Shown piece after piece: positions 10,048-17,837 of a stretch of 64,000 nt of DNA. The DNA lies in the IMG/VR virus record IMGVR_UViG_3300010397_000005, positions 1-64,000 of that record; one strand, 5' to 3'. Each line of letters opens with the position of its first letter. Position 1 is the stretch's first letter. The notes under the pieces were generated by a model, which had not been told where the DNA came from, searched no databases, and worked only from the letters and a program-made list of their open reading frames with translations. The position numbers and the translations under genes are program-made. The stretch is from a virus.

Positions 10048-12105
10048 ATGTCTATAACCAACAATCGTACAGGTATGAATTACACCAGCCTGCAACAAGC
10101 GATCAACGAAGCAGCAGGTGGAGACATCATCGCTCTCACTGCGGGCGTAGCGGTCATCGCCAACATCGTCTTGCCGAACAAGAACATCGACAAGGAGATC
10201 GTCATCCAGAGCGATCGGGCGAGTGAGTTGCCAGCGAGTGAGAGAATCAACCCCACGACACAAGGACAGTTACTCGCCAAGATTCAAGGCAGCGCGGCGG
10301 CTGAGCCTGTGATCAAAACCGCAGCAGGAGCGCACCACTACAGGTTCGTCGGCATTGAGATCTCCACCGTGAGCGAATCCACCATCGTCTACGATCTGGT
10401 CCGTCTCGGCGAGGGCAGGCAAGTCCAGAACACACTCGACTCAGTCCCGCACCACCTCTCATTCGATCGTTGCTGGATTCACGGCTTCGCAGTGCAGGAC
10501 GTGCAGCGCGGCATCTCCCTGCAATGCAGGGAGAGTGAGATAGCGAACTCCTACGTCTCCGATATCCACATGGTCGGAATCGAGGCGCAGGGAATCTGTG
10601 GCTGGAACGGGCCAGGGCCTTTCAGGATCGTCAACAACTACATCGAAGCCTCTACACAGGGGATCTTGTTTGGCGGAGCAGATCCATTCTCCGAGTCGTT
10701 CACTCCTTCGAACATCAGCATCCTGCGCAACCATGTATTCAAACCGTTGAGCTGGAAGGTGGACGATCCGTCTTACGCAGGCAAGCACTGGACCGTGAAG
10801 AACATCCTCGAACTGAAGAACGCAAAGAATGTGTTGATCGATGGCAACGTACTGGAAAATGTCTGGACCGACGGGCAGACTGGTATTCCGGTCCTATTCA
10901 CCGTGCGCAATCAGGAATGCTCGGCTCCTTACTCGACGATCAGGAACGTGATTTTCACGAATAACGTCGTGAAGAACGCCAATGGCGGATTGAACTTTCT
11001 CGGGAAAGACAACGAAGCAGATCCGGCCTTCGGCAAGTGTCCCGGAGCCGCCGGAGGCTCAGTACGCGGCTCGGATGCGTTGATTGCCAATAACCTGTTT
11101 TACGACATTCACGGTCCTTTCCTCACGATCAACGGCTTCGACAGTGTTACCCTCGACAGGAATACCCATGTCCAGCAAAGCAACTTGATGACGCTCTACG
11201 GCGAGCAGTCGAATGGATTCAGATATACCAATAACCTAACTATAGACCATGATTACGGCATCTTCGGCGACGGCGGCACGAGTGGCTCGGCAGCGTTTGC
11301 GAAGTTCACGCCGGGTGCGGTAGTAACTGGCAATACGATTGCTAAGCCTTACGACAAAGGTGCGTATCCGGCGGGGAACAATTACCCTGACACACTGGCA
11401 ATCCCGCCCGATTGGCGCAGCCCGATCGTGGGAGTCGGCGCAGATATCGATCAGCTACTGGCCGCGCAGGGAGTTACAGGTACGCCGCTACCCATCCCAG
11501 ATCCAGTCCCTACGCCAACTCCTACACCTGTTCCGCGACCAGCAGCGCTATACAAGCCGGGCGACACGATAAAACTCGACATGGACGGCGTATTCGTACG
11601 CAGTGGCCCATCTCTCTCACAGGGAGTAACAGGGACACAGTCAGCCAGTGTATTCGCAACAGTGAATAGTGAAGCCACGTGGGATGACACAGGCTCGAAG
11701 TATTTCTACAATCTCGACTTTGACTCGGGCGTTGACGGCTGGTGTCCCGAGGAGCATTTGGTTGCAGCAATGAGACCAGTGCCTACTCCGACGCCTGTGC
11801 CGACTCCCACACCCGTACCAATTCCACCGCTGCCCTGCACCATGCTCGTCAGCGTTGAGCCTCCTGTACTTGCTCAGTGGGGCACTGGAAAGCTCATAGT
11901 AAATATCTCCGGGCTGAGCGGGCCAGCAACTGTTCGGGTCACGGCGAGCACAGGACAGGTCAGCGTCAGCCCACTGTCGAAATCAGTTGCTCCCGGTGCG
12001 ACCAGCGCGATTGTCGAGTTTTCTCTGCAATCAAAGAAGAAGTCGAGTAGCGTGGTGGTGACTGGGCCGTGTGGGACGCAGACAGTGATGATCAACGTGC
12101 GCTGA
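10048..12105 (+). CDS. Right-handed beta-helix protein with SH3-like and Ig-like domains
   Basis: This 685-residue protein is started at the ATG 9 bases after an AAGGA site, although an in-frame TTG lies 9 bases upstream. Residues 1-470 show the repeating N-N-x-I/V pattern of a pectate-lyase-like beta-helix, with segments such as FDRCWIHGF, IVNNYIEA and LKNAKNVLIDGN. Pro-Thr linkers (PTPTP) flank a 70-residue SH3-like part with VRSGPS, and a second linker leads to an Ig-like end. From memory, the helix part resembles a family common in Acidobacteriota genomes. In the virion it may be a fibre or a polysaccharide depolymerase. No catalytic residues were assigned. Confidence 0.75.
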   Translation: MSITNNRTGMNYTSLQQAINEAAGGDIIALTAGVAVIANIVLPNKNIDKEIVIQSDRASELPASERINPTTQGQLLAKIQGSAAAEPVIKTAAGAHHYRFVGIEISTVSESTIVYDLVRLGEGRQVQNTLDSVPHHLSFDRCWIHGFAVQDVQRGISLQCRESEIANSYVSDIHMVGIEAQGICGWNGPGPFRIVNNYIEASTQGILFGGADPFSESFTPSNISILRNHVFKPLSWKVDDPSYAGKHWTVKNILELKNAKNVLIDGNVLENVWTDGQTGIPVLFTVRNQECSAPYSTIRNVIFTNNVVKNANGGLNFLGKDNEADPAFGKCPGAAGGSVRGSDALIANNLFYDIHGPFLTINGFDSVTLDRNTHVQQSNLMTLYGEQSNGFRYTNNLTIDHDYGIFGDGGTSGSAAFAKFTPGAVVTGNTIAKPYDKGAYPAGNNYPDTLAIPPDWRSPIVGVGADIDQLLAAQGVTGTPLPIPDPVPTPTPTPVPRPAALYKPGDTIKLDMDGVFVRSGPSLSQGVTGTQSASVFATVNSEATWDDTGSKYFYNLDFDSGVDGWCPEEHLVAAMRPVPTPTPVPTPTPVPIPPLPCTMLVSVEPPVLAQWGTGKLIVNISGLSGPATVRVTASTGQVSVSPLSKSVAPGATSAIVEFSLQSKKKSSSVVVTGPCGTQTVMINVR

Positions 12106-12189
12106 GCCGTACAAACGCAATAAACAGTGACTATTTCGTGAAACTTTGTTAACCTGCGTGAGACGGGAAACCTCGCCAAAGGAGAACGC

Positions 12190-12687
12190 ATGAATCGACG
12201 AACCTTGCTGAAAATTGGCGGACTGGCGGCGGTTGGCGCAATGACAGTGGGTATCACTGCCTGCGGCGAGAAGATCTCCTTCTATGTCTCAACTGTCATC
12301 GGCTCTCTCCAAACACTCTCGCCGCTCATCCCCAGTGCGTCGGGGCTGATTACGAAAGCAGTCGCCGCAGCTAAAGCATTCGACGCAGCTTATCGCGCCG
12401 GGAAGTTTGCGGACGCGACAGCTTCGTTCACGAGTCTCGGCGAACTCGCGCTACAGATCGCAGGAGTAGTGGGAGTCGCTAGCCCACCAATTCTCGTCGC
12501 GATCTCCGTAGGCCGCGTAGCCCTGAACGCAATCGCCCAGATTCTCAAGTCGCAAATGAAAGATCCGGTTATTGCGGGCATGGTCGCAGCGCGCAGCGAC
12601 CCGGCGGCACAACGACAGAAGGCGATGATCGAGAGGATGGCTGACGATAAGATGATTGAGATGATCGTAGCTGCTTCGAGACCGTAA
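12190..12687 (+). CDS. Tat-signal, probable lipoprotein
   Basis: This is a 165-residue protein with a strong ribosome site (AAAGGAG). The N-terminus NRRTLLKIGG is a twin-arginine signal, followed by a hydrophobic segment ending in ITAC|G, which fits a lipobox, so the mature protein should be lipid-anchored outside the cytoplasmic membrane. The mature part is Ala-rich and helical. Phage lipoproteins are known to act in superinfection exclusion, but nothing here proves that. It stands 84 bases after the beta-helix gene. Confidence 0.7.
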   Translation: MNRRTLLKIGGLAAVGAMTVGITACGEKISFYVSTVIGSLQTLSPLIPSASGLITKAVAAAKAFDAAYRAGKFADATASFTSLGELALQIAGVVGVASPPILVAISVGRVALNAIAQILKSQMKDPVIAGMVAARSDPAAQRQKAMIERMADDKMIEMIVAASRP

Positions 12688-12722
12688 TAGCAAACGAGCC
12701 GCCAACGATTAAGGATGAGTAC

Positions 12723-12863
12723 ATGATCGACGGCCTCTATCGCGTAACCACTTCCTATCTCTGCGCGGGGTTCGTGGTGGCAGGCGGTCGAGTTACGACG
12801 TGCGCACCGATACTAAGACGCAGGATTAGTTACTGGTACAGCATCGCGGAGAGGATCGCATGA
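12723..12863 (+). CDS. 46-residue conserved small phage protein
   Basis: This gene encodes 46 residues from an ATG with AAGGA upstream. The pattern IDGLYRVTTSYLCAGFVV then CAPILRRRI and a basic tail matches a small protein I recall from many siphophages near tail or lysis genes. Two cysteines and a short hydrophobic stretch are present. The function is unknown. Confidence 0.7.
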   Translation: MIDGLYRVTTSYLCAGFVVAGGRVTTCAPILRRRISYWYSIAERIA

Positions 12864-12886
12864 TCGGCAACTAACAGGAGATGTGC

Positions 12887-13141
12887 ATGGCCCTGGTTTT
12901 TAAGTTCGACCCTGAGCAACTGGACAGGCTGATCACGTCGATCAATAACCTCTCCGATAACCTCGCCAAGTGGCAAGGAGAGGAGATTCTCGCCATTGAA
13001 CAAGGCTTCGCTAACCTCGTCTCGACCCTCGGCGGCGACGTGAACGAAGAAGTACAACAACGCATCGACGCAATCGCCAATTCCGTTAAGTCGGTCAAGG
13101 ACAAATTGCAAACATCTGTAGATTCTCAAAAAGGAGACTGA
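12887..13141 (+). CDS. Small helical phage protein
   Basis: The start was set at the ATG six bases after AGGAG rather than the ATG touching it, giving 84 residues. The protein is predicted helical with heptad-like leucines (LDRLITSINNLSDNLAKW) and a Gln/Lys-rich end, suggesting a small coiled-coil protein. It is paired with the next gene. The function is unknown. Confidence 0.65.
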   Translation: MALVFKFDPEQLDRLITSINNLSDNLAKWQGEEILAIEQGFANLVSTLGGDVNEEVQQRIDAIANSVKSVKDKLQTSVDSQKGD

Positions 13142-13146
13142 AACTA

Positions 13147-13389
13147 ATGCCCGCAGATTTCACGACACTCGACACCGAGGTGGGAGAATTGACTTCCGTA
13201 GCAGATTCCGCCGTCGCACTCATGGACGGCTTCGATCAACGATTGAAAGACGCAATTGCCGCTGACAACCTAAGCGACAACACGAATGTCGCGCGACTCT
13301 CTACTGAGTTCAGCGCGCAGAAGCAGAAGCTCGCGGACGCCGTGACGCGCAACACCCCCGCGGCCACCGAGCCACCTGCTGAAGGCTAA
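13147..13389 (+). CDS. Small acidic helical phage protein
   Basis: This 80-residue protein has AAGGAG about ten bases upstream of its ATG. The sequence is acidic and helical with a Pro/Glu-rich C-terminus. It lies 5 bases after the previous small helical gene, with which it probably forms a unit. The family is not recognised. Confidence 0.6.
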   Translation: MPADFTTLDTEVGELTSVADSAVALMDGFDQRLKDAIAADNLSDNTNVARLSTEFSAQKQKLADAVTRNTPAATEPPAEG

Positions 13390-13415
13390 CGCTTAACAGC
13401 TTAACCATTGCCCAA

Positions 13416-13856
13416 ATGCCTGACGAGGAATCCCCCGACACGTCTTTGAACGAACCAACCACGACGGACGCGCTACTGGAAACGGCGGCGCGGCCATTCC
13501 TTAGTTATTCGTTCCTGTTCAAGTCGTGGATGAGATCGAGCGATGCGAAGATTATCTCAGACGGGGAAACGATGTTCGCGGTCAACGAGGAGGTTTGCGC
13601 CACCTTTGGTTATCACCCTTCCGAATTAATCGGCAAGTGTGTTGACATGCTGCTGCCGCAGACGTTGAGACCCAAACATAAAGGCTTTCGCGAGGGCTAC
13701 CGGGAGCATCCCATGAACAGGCCGATGGGAGCCAGCCGGACACTCAAGGGACTGCACAAGTCAGGGAGAGAATTCCCTGTAAAGATCGACCTGCTCTACA
13801 ATACCGACGTGAACGAAACGCTTATTGAGGCTACGATACGGAGAGTTGAAGGCTGA
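13416..13856 (+). CDS. Stand-alone PAS domain protein
   Basis: This 146-residue protein has a PAS domain over residues about 45-145. After a disordered Thr/Glu-rich start come FAVNEEVCATFGYHPSELIGK, LLPQTLRPKH, MGASRTLKGLHKSGREFPV and a C-terminal IEATIRRV strand, the usual order of a PAS fold that binds a small ligand or a partner. No kinase, cyclase or DNA-binding domain is attached, and the LOV flavin-binding cysteine motif is absent. A phage PAS protein without an output domain may act on a host sensor, which is inference. Confidence 0.8.
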   Translation: MPDEESPDTSLNEPTTTDALLETAARPFLSYSFLFKSWMRSSDAKIISDGETMFAVNEEVCATFGYHPSELIGKCVDMLLPQTLRPKHKGFREGYREHPMNRPMGASRTLKGLHKSGREFPVKIDLLYNTDVNETLIEATIRRVEG

Positions 13857-14314
13857 AAGAGCTGTTACCATACGTCGGATTAGTGGCGCTGGCGCTGTCG
13901 GTTATTAACACCCTTTACCAGCGCAAGAAAGACCAGCAAGGCGATTGGGGTAAGCAAATTAGTGACGCGGTTGCACCATTCAAGGGATTGCCGGAAGCGG
14001 TCAGTGAAATACGCGCTGAACTGCTGGTGCTAAAGAAGCAAGTAGAAGTGTTCTGGAAAGGGGTGAGTTTCTCGTCGGCACAAGCGCTGCATTCACCCCA
14101 TACTCAGGAACTGGACGAACTGCTGGAGAAGTTCCAGCGCGATGAGATTCAAAGTGAGAAAGATCTGGAGAAATTGAAGTCAATGCTACGCGAGGTGGTT
14201 GAGAGCGATCCCAGCCCGATACGCAAGAAGTACGCACTGGATATTCTTACTTTGATTCATGTCAGGTTTGAGATTGGCGGTGATTTGGTAGCTGCCATGC
14301 GAGGTTCGAGGTAG
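13853..14314 (+). CDS. Membrane-anchored coiled-coil protein
   Basis: The frame runs from 13850. The first standard start is GTG at 13883, but that would cut the membrane segment. A CTG at 13853, overlapping the PAS stop and 10 bases after GGAG, gives a full N-terminal segment LLPYVGLVALALSVINTLY followed by basic residues. The remaining 110 residues look like helical coiled coil. This 153-residue form is preferred but the start is uncertain. The topology suits an inner-membrane protein facing the cytoplasm. Confidence 0.6.
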   Translation: MKELLPYVGLVALALSVINTLYQRKKDQQGDWGKQISDAVAPFKGLPEAVSEIRAELLVLKKQVEVFWKGVSFSSAQALHSPHTQELDELLEKFQRDEIQSEKDLEKLKSMLREVVESDPSPIRKKYALDILTLIHVRFEIGGDLVAAMRGSR

Positions 14315-14427
14315 CCGGAATTTGGATAGACTCCCGCGATGAATTTCAACCGTGATACTAAACGGAACTTTCAGTGGTACACACTCACGCGTACTACGAT
14401 CTGATTAAAAGGGAGACGAGGAGAACA

Positions 14428-14577
14428 ATGTCAAGCAATCGCCCAGATGATAAACCGGTTGATACGCCGCCGAGTGGGAAGCCAGTGGAGCCACAGACAC
14501 CCAGCCCGCAGGGACCACCGCCGAGGCCCAGAGAAGGCGGCGACGTGCCGGGACCGGGTAAAGGTGGTGGAGGTTAA
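14428..14577 (+). CDS. Pro/Gly-rich small protein
   Basis: The 49-residue product starts at an ATG after GAGGAGA. It consists largely of Pro, Gly, Ser and Lys and ends in a run of glycines, so it is probably disordered. An upstream GTG at 14374 is in frame but has a poorer ribosome site. The function is unknown. Confidence 0.45.
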   Translation: MSSNRPDDKPVDTPPSGKPVEPQTPSPQGPPPRPREGGDVPGPGKGGGG

Positions 14578-14582
14578 GCCAC

Positions 14583-15020
14583 GTGTTCGAGGACGAGATA
14601 AAATCAGCTTATATCGTATTTCAAACGAAAAGTCTTGACGACGACCCGCACGTCCCGCGTCTAGTCAAGTGGCTGCTCCGGCGCATCTATCATCGCTACG
14701 GCTGGACCGCGATGGACCATGACGGGAAGTCGTACTGCAAGTGGGAATTTATCGGAATTTACGACACGGCAACAGGGGCTCGCTGGGCCGCGATGGTGCC
14801 GGGCGGGAGCTGGATGGAGTTACCGCTGAACGAATCCCTGCCCGAGGAGACCAGCCAGTTTCGCAATCACGACTTCCCGCGCTCGTCCGTCTCATCCGAA
14901 TATCGCAACCGTCAACTACCCTTCGTCACAGTGGCCCGGAAAGACTTCGAGGCACTGGACGAAAAGACTCTACAGACTCTCAACTGCGCTCACGGAAAGT
15001 GTGACCCACGAGTTGTATGA
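14583..15020 (+). CDS. Hypothetical protein, 145 residues
   Basis: The start is GTG with GGAGG twelve bases upstream. The protein has a basic helix (LLRRIYHRYGW) and Trp-rich beta strands (CKWEFIGIYD, RWAAMVPGGSWMEL), and ends with two cysteines. I do not recognise the family. It precedes a membrane protein by 3 bases, so the two may be co-translated. Confidence 0.6.
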   Translation: MFEDEIKSAYIVFQTKSLDDDPHVPRLVKWLLRRIYHRYGWTAMDHDGKSYCKWEFIGIYDTATGARWAAMVPGGSWMELPLNESLPEETSQFRNHDFPRSSVSSEYRNRQLPFVTVARKDFEALDEKTLQTLNCAHGKCDPRVV

Positions 15021-15023
15021 GAT

Positions 15024-15494
15024 ATGCAGGATACCCTCACTACGCCAGCATGGCTCCAGACTGCTCTCGGGTGGCTAGCATCGTTTATTACAGGGGCCAC
15101 TATCTTCAAGCTGGTCGAGATTTGGCTCAATCGCAAGAAACCCGCCGCAGAACTCCATGTTACCCAAGCCACCGCTAACGAGATAACGGCCAGATCGAAC
15201 TGGACCGCCGGGGACGCCATTATGCGTATGATGACACGGCTGGACGAGGCGCAGACGACGATCGACAGGCTACGTAGTGAACGAGACGAGTGGGAGATGA
15301 AGGCGTTTGATTTACAAGTGGAATTGAAAGACTCGCGCACGGCCAATGGACTGCTGCTGTCACAAGCCAAGCTGGACAACTACTATATCCGCAAGCAGGC
15401 GGCGTTTATTGAAGCGCGGAGCTTGAAGGAGGAGTTTCTTAAGCTGGATGAAGTGAAGTGGAAGGAGCCTGCCAGCGGCGAGATTAATGAATAG
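15024..15494 (+). CDS. Membrane-anchored coiled-coil protein (spanin-like topology)
   Basis: This 156-residue protein has one hydrophobic segment near the N-terminus (WLQTALGWLASFITGATIF), a basic turn and a long coiled coil (about residues 55-110). That is the topology of inner-membrane spanins, but no outer-membrane partner or endolysin was found nearby, so the assignment is weak. It is the last + gene before a convergent - gene. Confidence 0.55.
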   Translation: MQDTLTTPAWLQTALGWLASFITGATIFKLVEIWLNRKKPAAELHVTQATANEITARSNWTAGDAIMRMMTRLDEAQTTIDRLRSERDEWEMKAFDLQVELKDSRTANGLLLSQAKLDNYYIRKQAAFIEARSLKEEFLKLDEVKWKEPASGEINE

Positions 15495-15545
15495 CAAAGA
15501 GAGACGCCTCATGCGACGCCTCTCCTTCTCTCTACCCACCTTCCT

Positions 15546-15791
15546 TCAATCATTATTCGGCGAACACCCGTTCGCTCTCACGCACATGGTCCACCACGTC
15601 TTCTCATCCAGTGCGCAATTCTCGGTACTGCCGCCGCCGGAGATGCAGGCGTTGTAGATCGAGGCTGACGCCTCCCCGCAGGTCCAGCGCACTTCGTTGC
15701 AGTCTTCGCAGTGCGCGGCAGGAGTGGTTGAAGTTAGTGATAAGCCAGCGATGGCGAGCAGCATGAACAGGGTTAGGATTAGTTTTCGCAT
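15546..15791 (-). CDS. Secreted cysteine-rich small protein
   Basis: The 81-residue product has a classic signal peptide (basic MRK, a hydrophobic core of about 17 residues, then an Ala-rich cleavage region). The mature part of about 55 residues holds seven cysteines in a spaced pattern (HCEDC, WTC, NAC, ENC, MC, GC), suggesting a disulfide-linked exported protein. AAAGGA lies 8 bases upstream. It is read against the late genes and is set apart by 142 bases from the next - gene, as expected of a moron that brings its own promoter. The function is unknown. Confidence 0.7.
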   Translation of the reverse strand: MRKLILTLFMLLAIAGLSLTSTTPAAHCEDCNEVRWTCGEASASIYNACISGGGSTENCALDEKTWWTMCVRANGCSPNND

Positions 15792-15933
15792 TTGAGTTTC
15801 CTTTCGTTTGTTGGATTGACCCGTGTGTCACCGCCTGAAGCGTCTCTCCTGCTCTCTTTCTCAATGTTGCTCCATACCCCAGCCAGATTGCCATTGGCTG
15901 AAAATCAGCAACTTTGTTAACTTGACTTTCCTT

Positions 15934-16551
15934 TCAACTCGTTCCTCCTTTCAAAGTTGAATTTGAATACTTCCCTGCTTGTTCGAAAGTGCTTGGTGAA
16001 GTAGTAGTAAGCGCGACTCGCCCCATAATTCCAGTGCCGGGAAACAGATCAACGACTTCGTCGCCGAGTTGGACGTTCAGCAGCTCAAGTATCCAACGAC
16101 AGACCGCCTCCGGTTTCGCGCCCGTCAGTCCCTTCCTGAGCGTGATCGGCTCCTTGATTGCAGGCGAGTCGATCTCAGTTATGAAGAAGTCCTTCGGCGT
16201 ATTTTGCTTCCCGTTGCGTTCAGGGGGATCGTGTCGATGACCGTTACTCGGGTTGCGTCCACCGTAGAAAATAACAGGCTCCCACATATACGCAGGCCGG
16301 ACACCCTTCTTGAACGCACCAAACGATTTCACCCACGCGCCTACTCGATGACCATCAGGACAGAAAGGTAGAATTGACTTTAGACTCGGAGTGCTGGCTG
16401 ACAGCGCCCAGCCATCAGGGAAATCTCGCTGAAGTCTCGTAATCAGCCGTGCGTGCGTATCCACGTCGTTCCAGCACAGACCGTCAGGGTGGGAGTGATC
16501 GTAGAGTGCGCAACAACCTAAATAAGGAGGATCTGCGTAAGCGAATCTCAT
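15934..16551 (-). CDS. DNA adenine/cytosine-N4 methyltransferase (DPPY type)
   Basis: This 205-residue enzyme starts at the ATG overlapping the upstream TGA (an in-frame GTG precedes it). Motif IV, DPPY, is at residues 8-11 and the SAM-binding motif DLFPGTG near residue 170, an order typical of beta-class amino-methyltransferases. The segment between should recognise the target. No restriction enzyme is seen, so it probably protects phage DNA or regulates. The first motif so near the N-terminus makes it a compact member. Confidence 0.8.
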   Translation of the reverse strand: MRFAYADPPYLGCCALYDHSHPDGLCWNDVDTHARLITRLQRDFPDGWALSASTPSLKSILPFCPDGHRVGAWVKSFGAFKKGVRPAYMWEPVIFYGGRNPSNGHRHDPPERNGKQNTPKDFFITEIDSPAIKEPITLRKGLTGAKPEAVCRWILELLNVQLGDEVVDLFPGTGIMGRVALTTTSPSTFEQAGKYSNSTLKGGTS

Positions 16552-16790
16552 CACTTCTCCTTCACGTAATCCGGCTGGGCGCGCTCGTACCAGTCCCGCA
16601 AACGTCGTTCTCGATCAAGCCGTCGTTCGCGGTTAGCTCGGCGTTCGTTTTCCGTCGCAGGTCGCGTACCCCACGAGGACGTACAGGCGCAGCCAGCGTA
16701 ACTCGCAATATCAGGATTCTGTTGGTGGAACGGACAGGTGTAGCGAGTGCTTATTGCTACGTAGCTGTCAGGGTCGTGAACGATTAGCAT
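16551..16790 (-). CDS. Small protein with Cys/His cluster
   Basis: This 79-residue protein has a C-x2-H...C-x-C cluster (TCPFHQQNP...GCACTSS) that may bind zinc, followed by an Arg/Glu-rich helix. The stop overlaps the methyltransferase start (TGATG). The pattern recalls small phage proteins of unknown role. Confidence 0.65.
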   Translation of the reverse strand: MLIVHDPDSYVAISTRYTCPFHQQNPDIASYAGCACTSSWGTRPATENERRANRERRLDRERRLRDWYERAQPDYVKEK

Positions 16791-16792
16791 GG

Positions 16793-16957
16793 TTATTTCT
16801 CCTTTGCATGATTTGGCAGCGACTTATCCAGCACCGCATCCCGATCCAGTAATGGCGCTCCGGTGTCGTGGATGTTCGTGCGTGGTAGTCCTTCTCGCTC
16901 CGCATCAGACTGCCACGACTGGGGCTCGGGCTGAGGTTTATCGAGGGTGTCAGTCAT
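16793..16957 (-). CDS. 54-residue hypothetical protein
   Basis: The start overlaps the stop of the upstream gene in an ATGA junction, and the stop lies 2 bases before the next start with AAAGGAG inside its end. The product is hydrophilic, rich in Asp and Pro, without recognised motifs. It is supported mainly by the perfect packing between neighbours. Confidence 0.55.
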   Translation of the reverse strand: MTDTLDKPQPEPQSWQSDAEREGLPRTNIHDTGAPLLDRDAVLDKSLPNHAKEK

Positions 16958-17238
16958 TGTTCTCTAATGGCTGATGCGATCTTTCCAGCAACCTCGGCGT
17001 AGCTCGTGTAAGTGGACTGGGCCAAGCCGCCCACAAGATTGTCAGCCCGTGCCACATTTCTCGCATTTTCAAGCCACTCGTTTTCAACGGCGTCGGCAAT
17101 CTGCGCCGCCCGCTCATCACGATCACGGAGGGCTTTCTCGATGTCGGCCTGCATTCGTTCATACGTAATCACCAAGCCGATATCGGTTTTCCACTTAGAA
17201 GTAATCTCTTGCGCTACTTCTTTAGCCGTCTTACTCAT
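16954..17238 (-). CDS. Hypothetical helical protein
   Basis: The start was set at the ATG after GGAGGG rather than an in-frame codon 12 bases upstream, giving 94 residues. The protein is helical and charged (DIEKALRDRDERAAQIADAV), and no family is recognised. It overlaps both neighbours by ATGA. Confidence 0.6.
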   Translation of the reverse strand: MSKTAKEVAQEITSKWKTDIGLVITYERMQADIEKALRDRDERAAQIADAVENEWLENARNVARADNLVGGLAQSTYTSYAEVAGKIASAIREQ

Positions 17239-17435
17239 CCCACCCTCCACACTGGCCCAGCTTCTCCTCGCTCACCCCACACCACCCGGCTCGCCAGCTC
17301 CATCAGCCCGAGTACGCCTGTACGAAACTCCTGCAACTCGTCAAAGCGCCGTTCGAGCTGTGCGCCGCAGGTATCGCAAAAGTGGAGATACTCGGCGGGG
17401 GTGAAGTCGCAGCGGCACTCGGGGCAGAGAGGCAT
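17235..17435 (-). CDS. Zinc-ribbon small protein
   Basis: The start is the ATG in a TGATG junction, giving 66 residues. The N-terminal CPECRCDF...FCDTCG carries two C-x2-C knuckles of a zinc ribbon, followed by a helical tail. Such proteins are common in phage accessory regions. The partner is unknown. Confidence 0.65.
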   Translation of the reverse strand: MPLCPECRCDFTPAEYLHFCDTCGAQLERRFDELQEFRTGVLGLMELASRVVWGERGEAGPVWRVG

Positions 17436-17719
17436 CAGTTGTCCTCGGGCCATTCAACCTCAGCCCAGTGAGTTACGAGGTACTCGTCATCGGCTGTCAA
17501 ATATCCCTCACTGCCACGCTCGTAAACCTCACTATCATGTAAAGCCCACAACCACCCGTCCTCGCCGTCCACGCGACCACCTAAAGTTATCAAACGGCAA
17601 TGGTCGTACCCCTGCTCGTTAGGCTTGAAGATTACATGGACTACCTTATCCAACGGCGGCAGTAGTTCAGGGTGCGCGTCGTTGTCGGCTGGGTTGGGTT
17701 CAACTTTAATCCAATTCAT
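17435..17719 (-). CDS. DUF551-like protein
   Basis: This 94-residue protein begins with NWIKVEPNP and ends with a VTHWAEVEWPED stretch, the signature end of DUF551-like phage proteins (VTHWMPLP). The role is unknown. A second member of this type lies at 31222-31428. It is coupled to its neighbours by overlaps. Confidence 0.6.
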   Translation of the reverse strand: MNWIKVEPNPADNDAHPELLPPLDKVVHVIFKPNEQGYDHCRLITLGGRVDGEDGWLWALHDSEVYERGSEGYLTADDEYLVTHWAEVEWPEDN

Positions 17720-17823
17720 ATCAGTACCAAATCCCTGTACGAATTAAGGTCCACGTCCCCGCAGACGCACCTGTTCGAGTAATCCAGAAACACATGCGAC
17801 TTCTTCCCGTCCTCGCGCACCAC
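17716..17823 (-). CDS. Small protein with CxC motif (35 residues)
   Basis: A longer frame exists up to 18024, but it overlaps the well-supported upstream gene. A GTG nine bases after GGAG gives a 35-residue product with an NRCVCG motif, ending in an ATGA junction. It fills the space between two genes. Moderate support only. Confidence 0.4.
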   Translation of the reverse strand: MVREDGKKSHVFLDYSNRCVCGDVDLNSYRDLVLI

Positions 17824-17837
17824 ACAGCGCAACTCCG

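Noticed and set aside
15495-15545. Bidirectional terminator between convergent genes
   Set aside because: GACGCCTC is a direct, not inverted, repeat, and only weak stems and no T-run are present.
12142-15921. Shared 12-mer AACTTTGTTAAC at 12142 and 15910
   Set aside because: The copies have opposite orientation relative to their genes, and a single pair of 12-mers is expected by chance in 64 kb.
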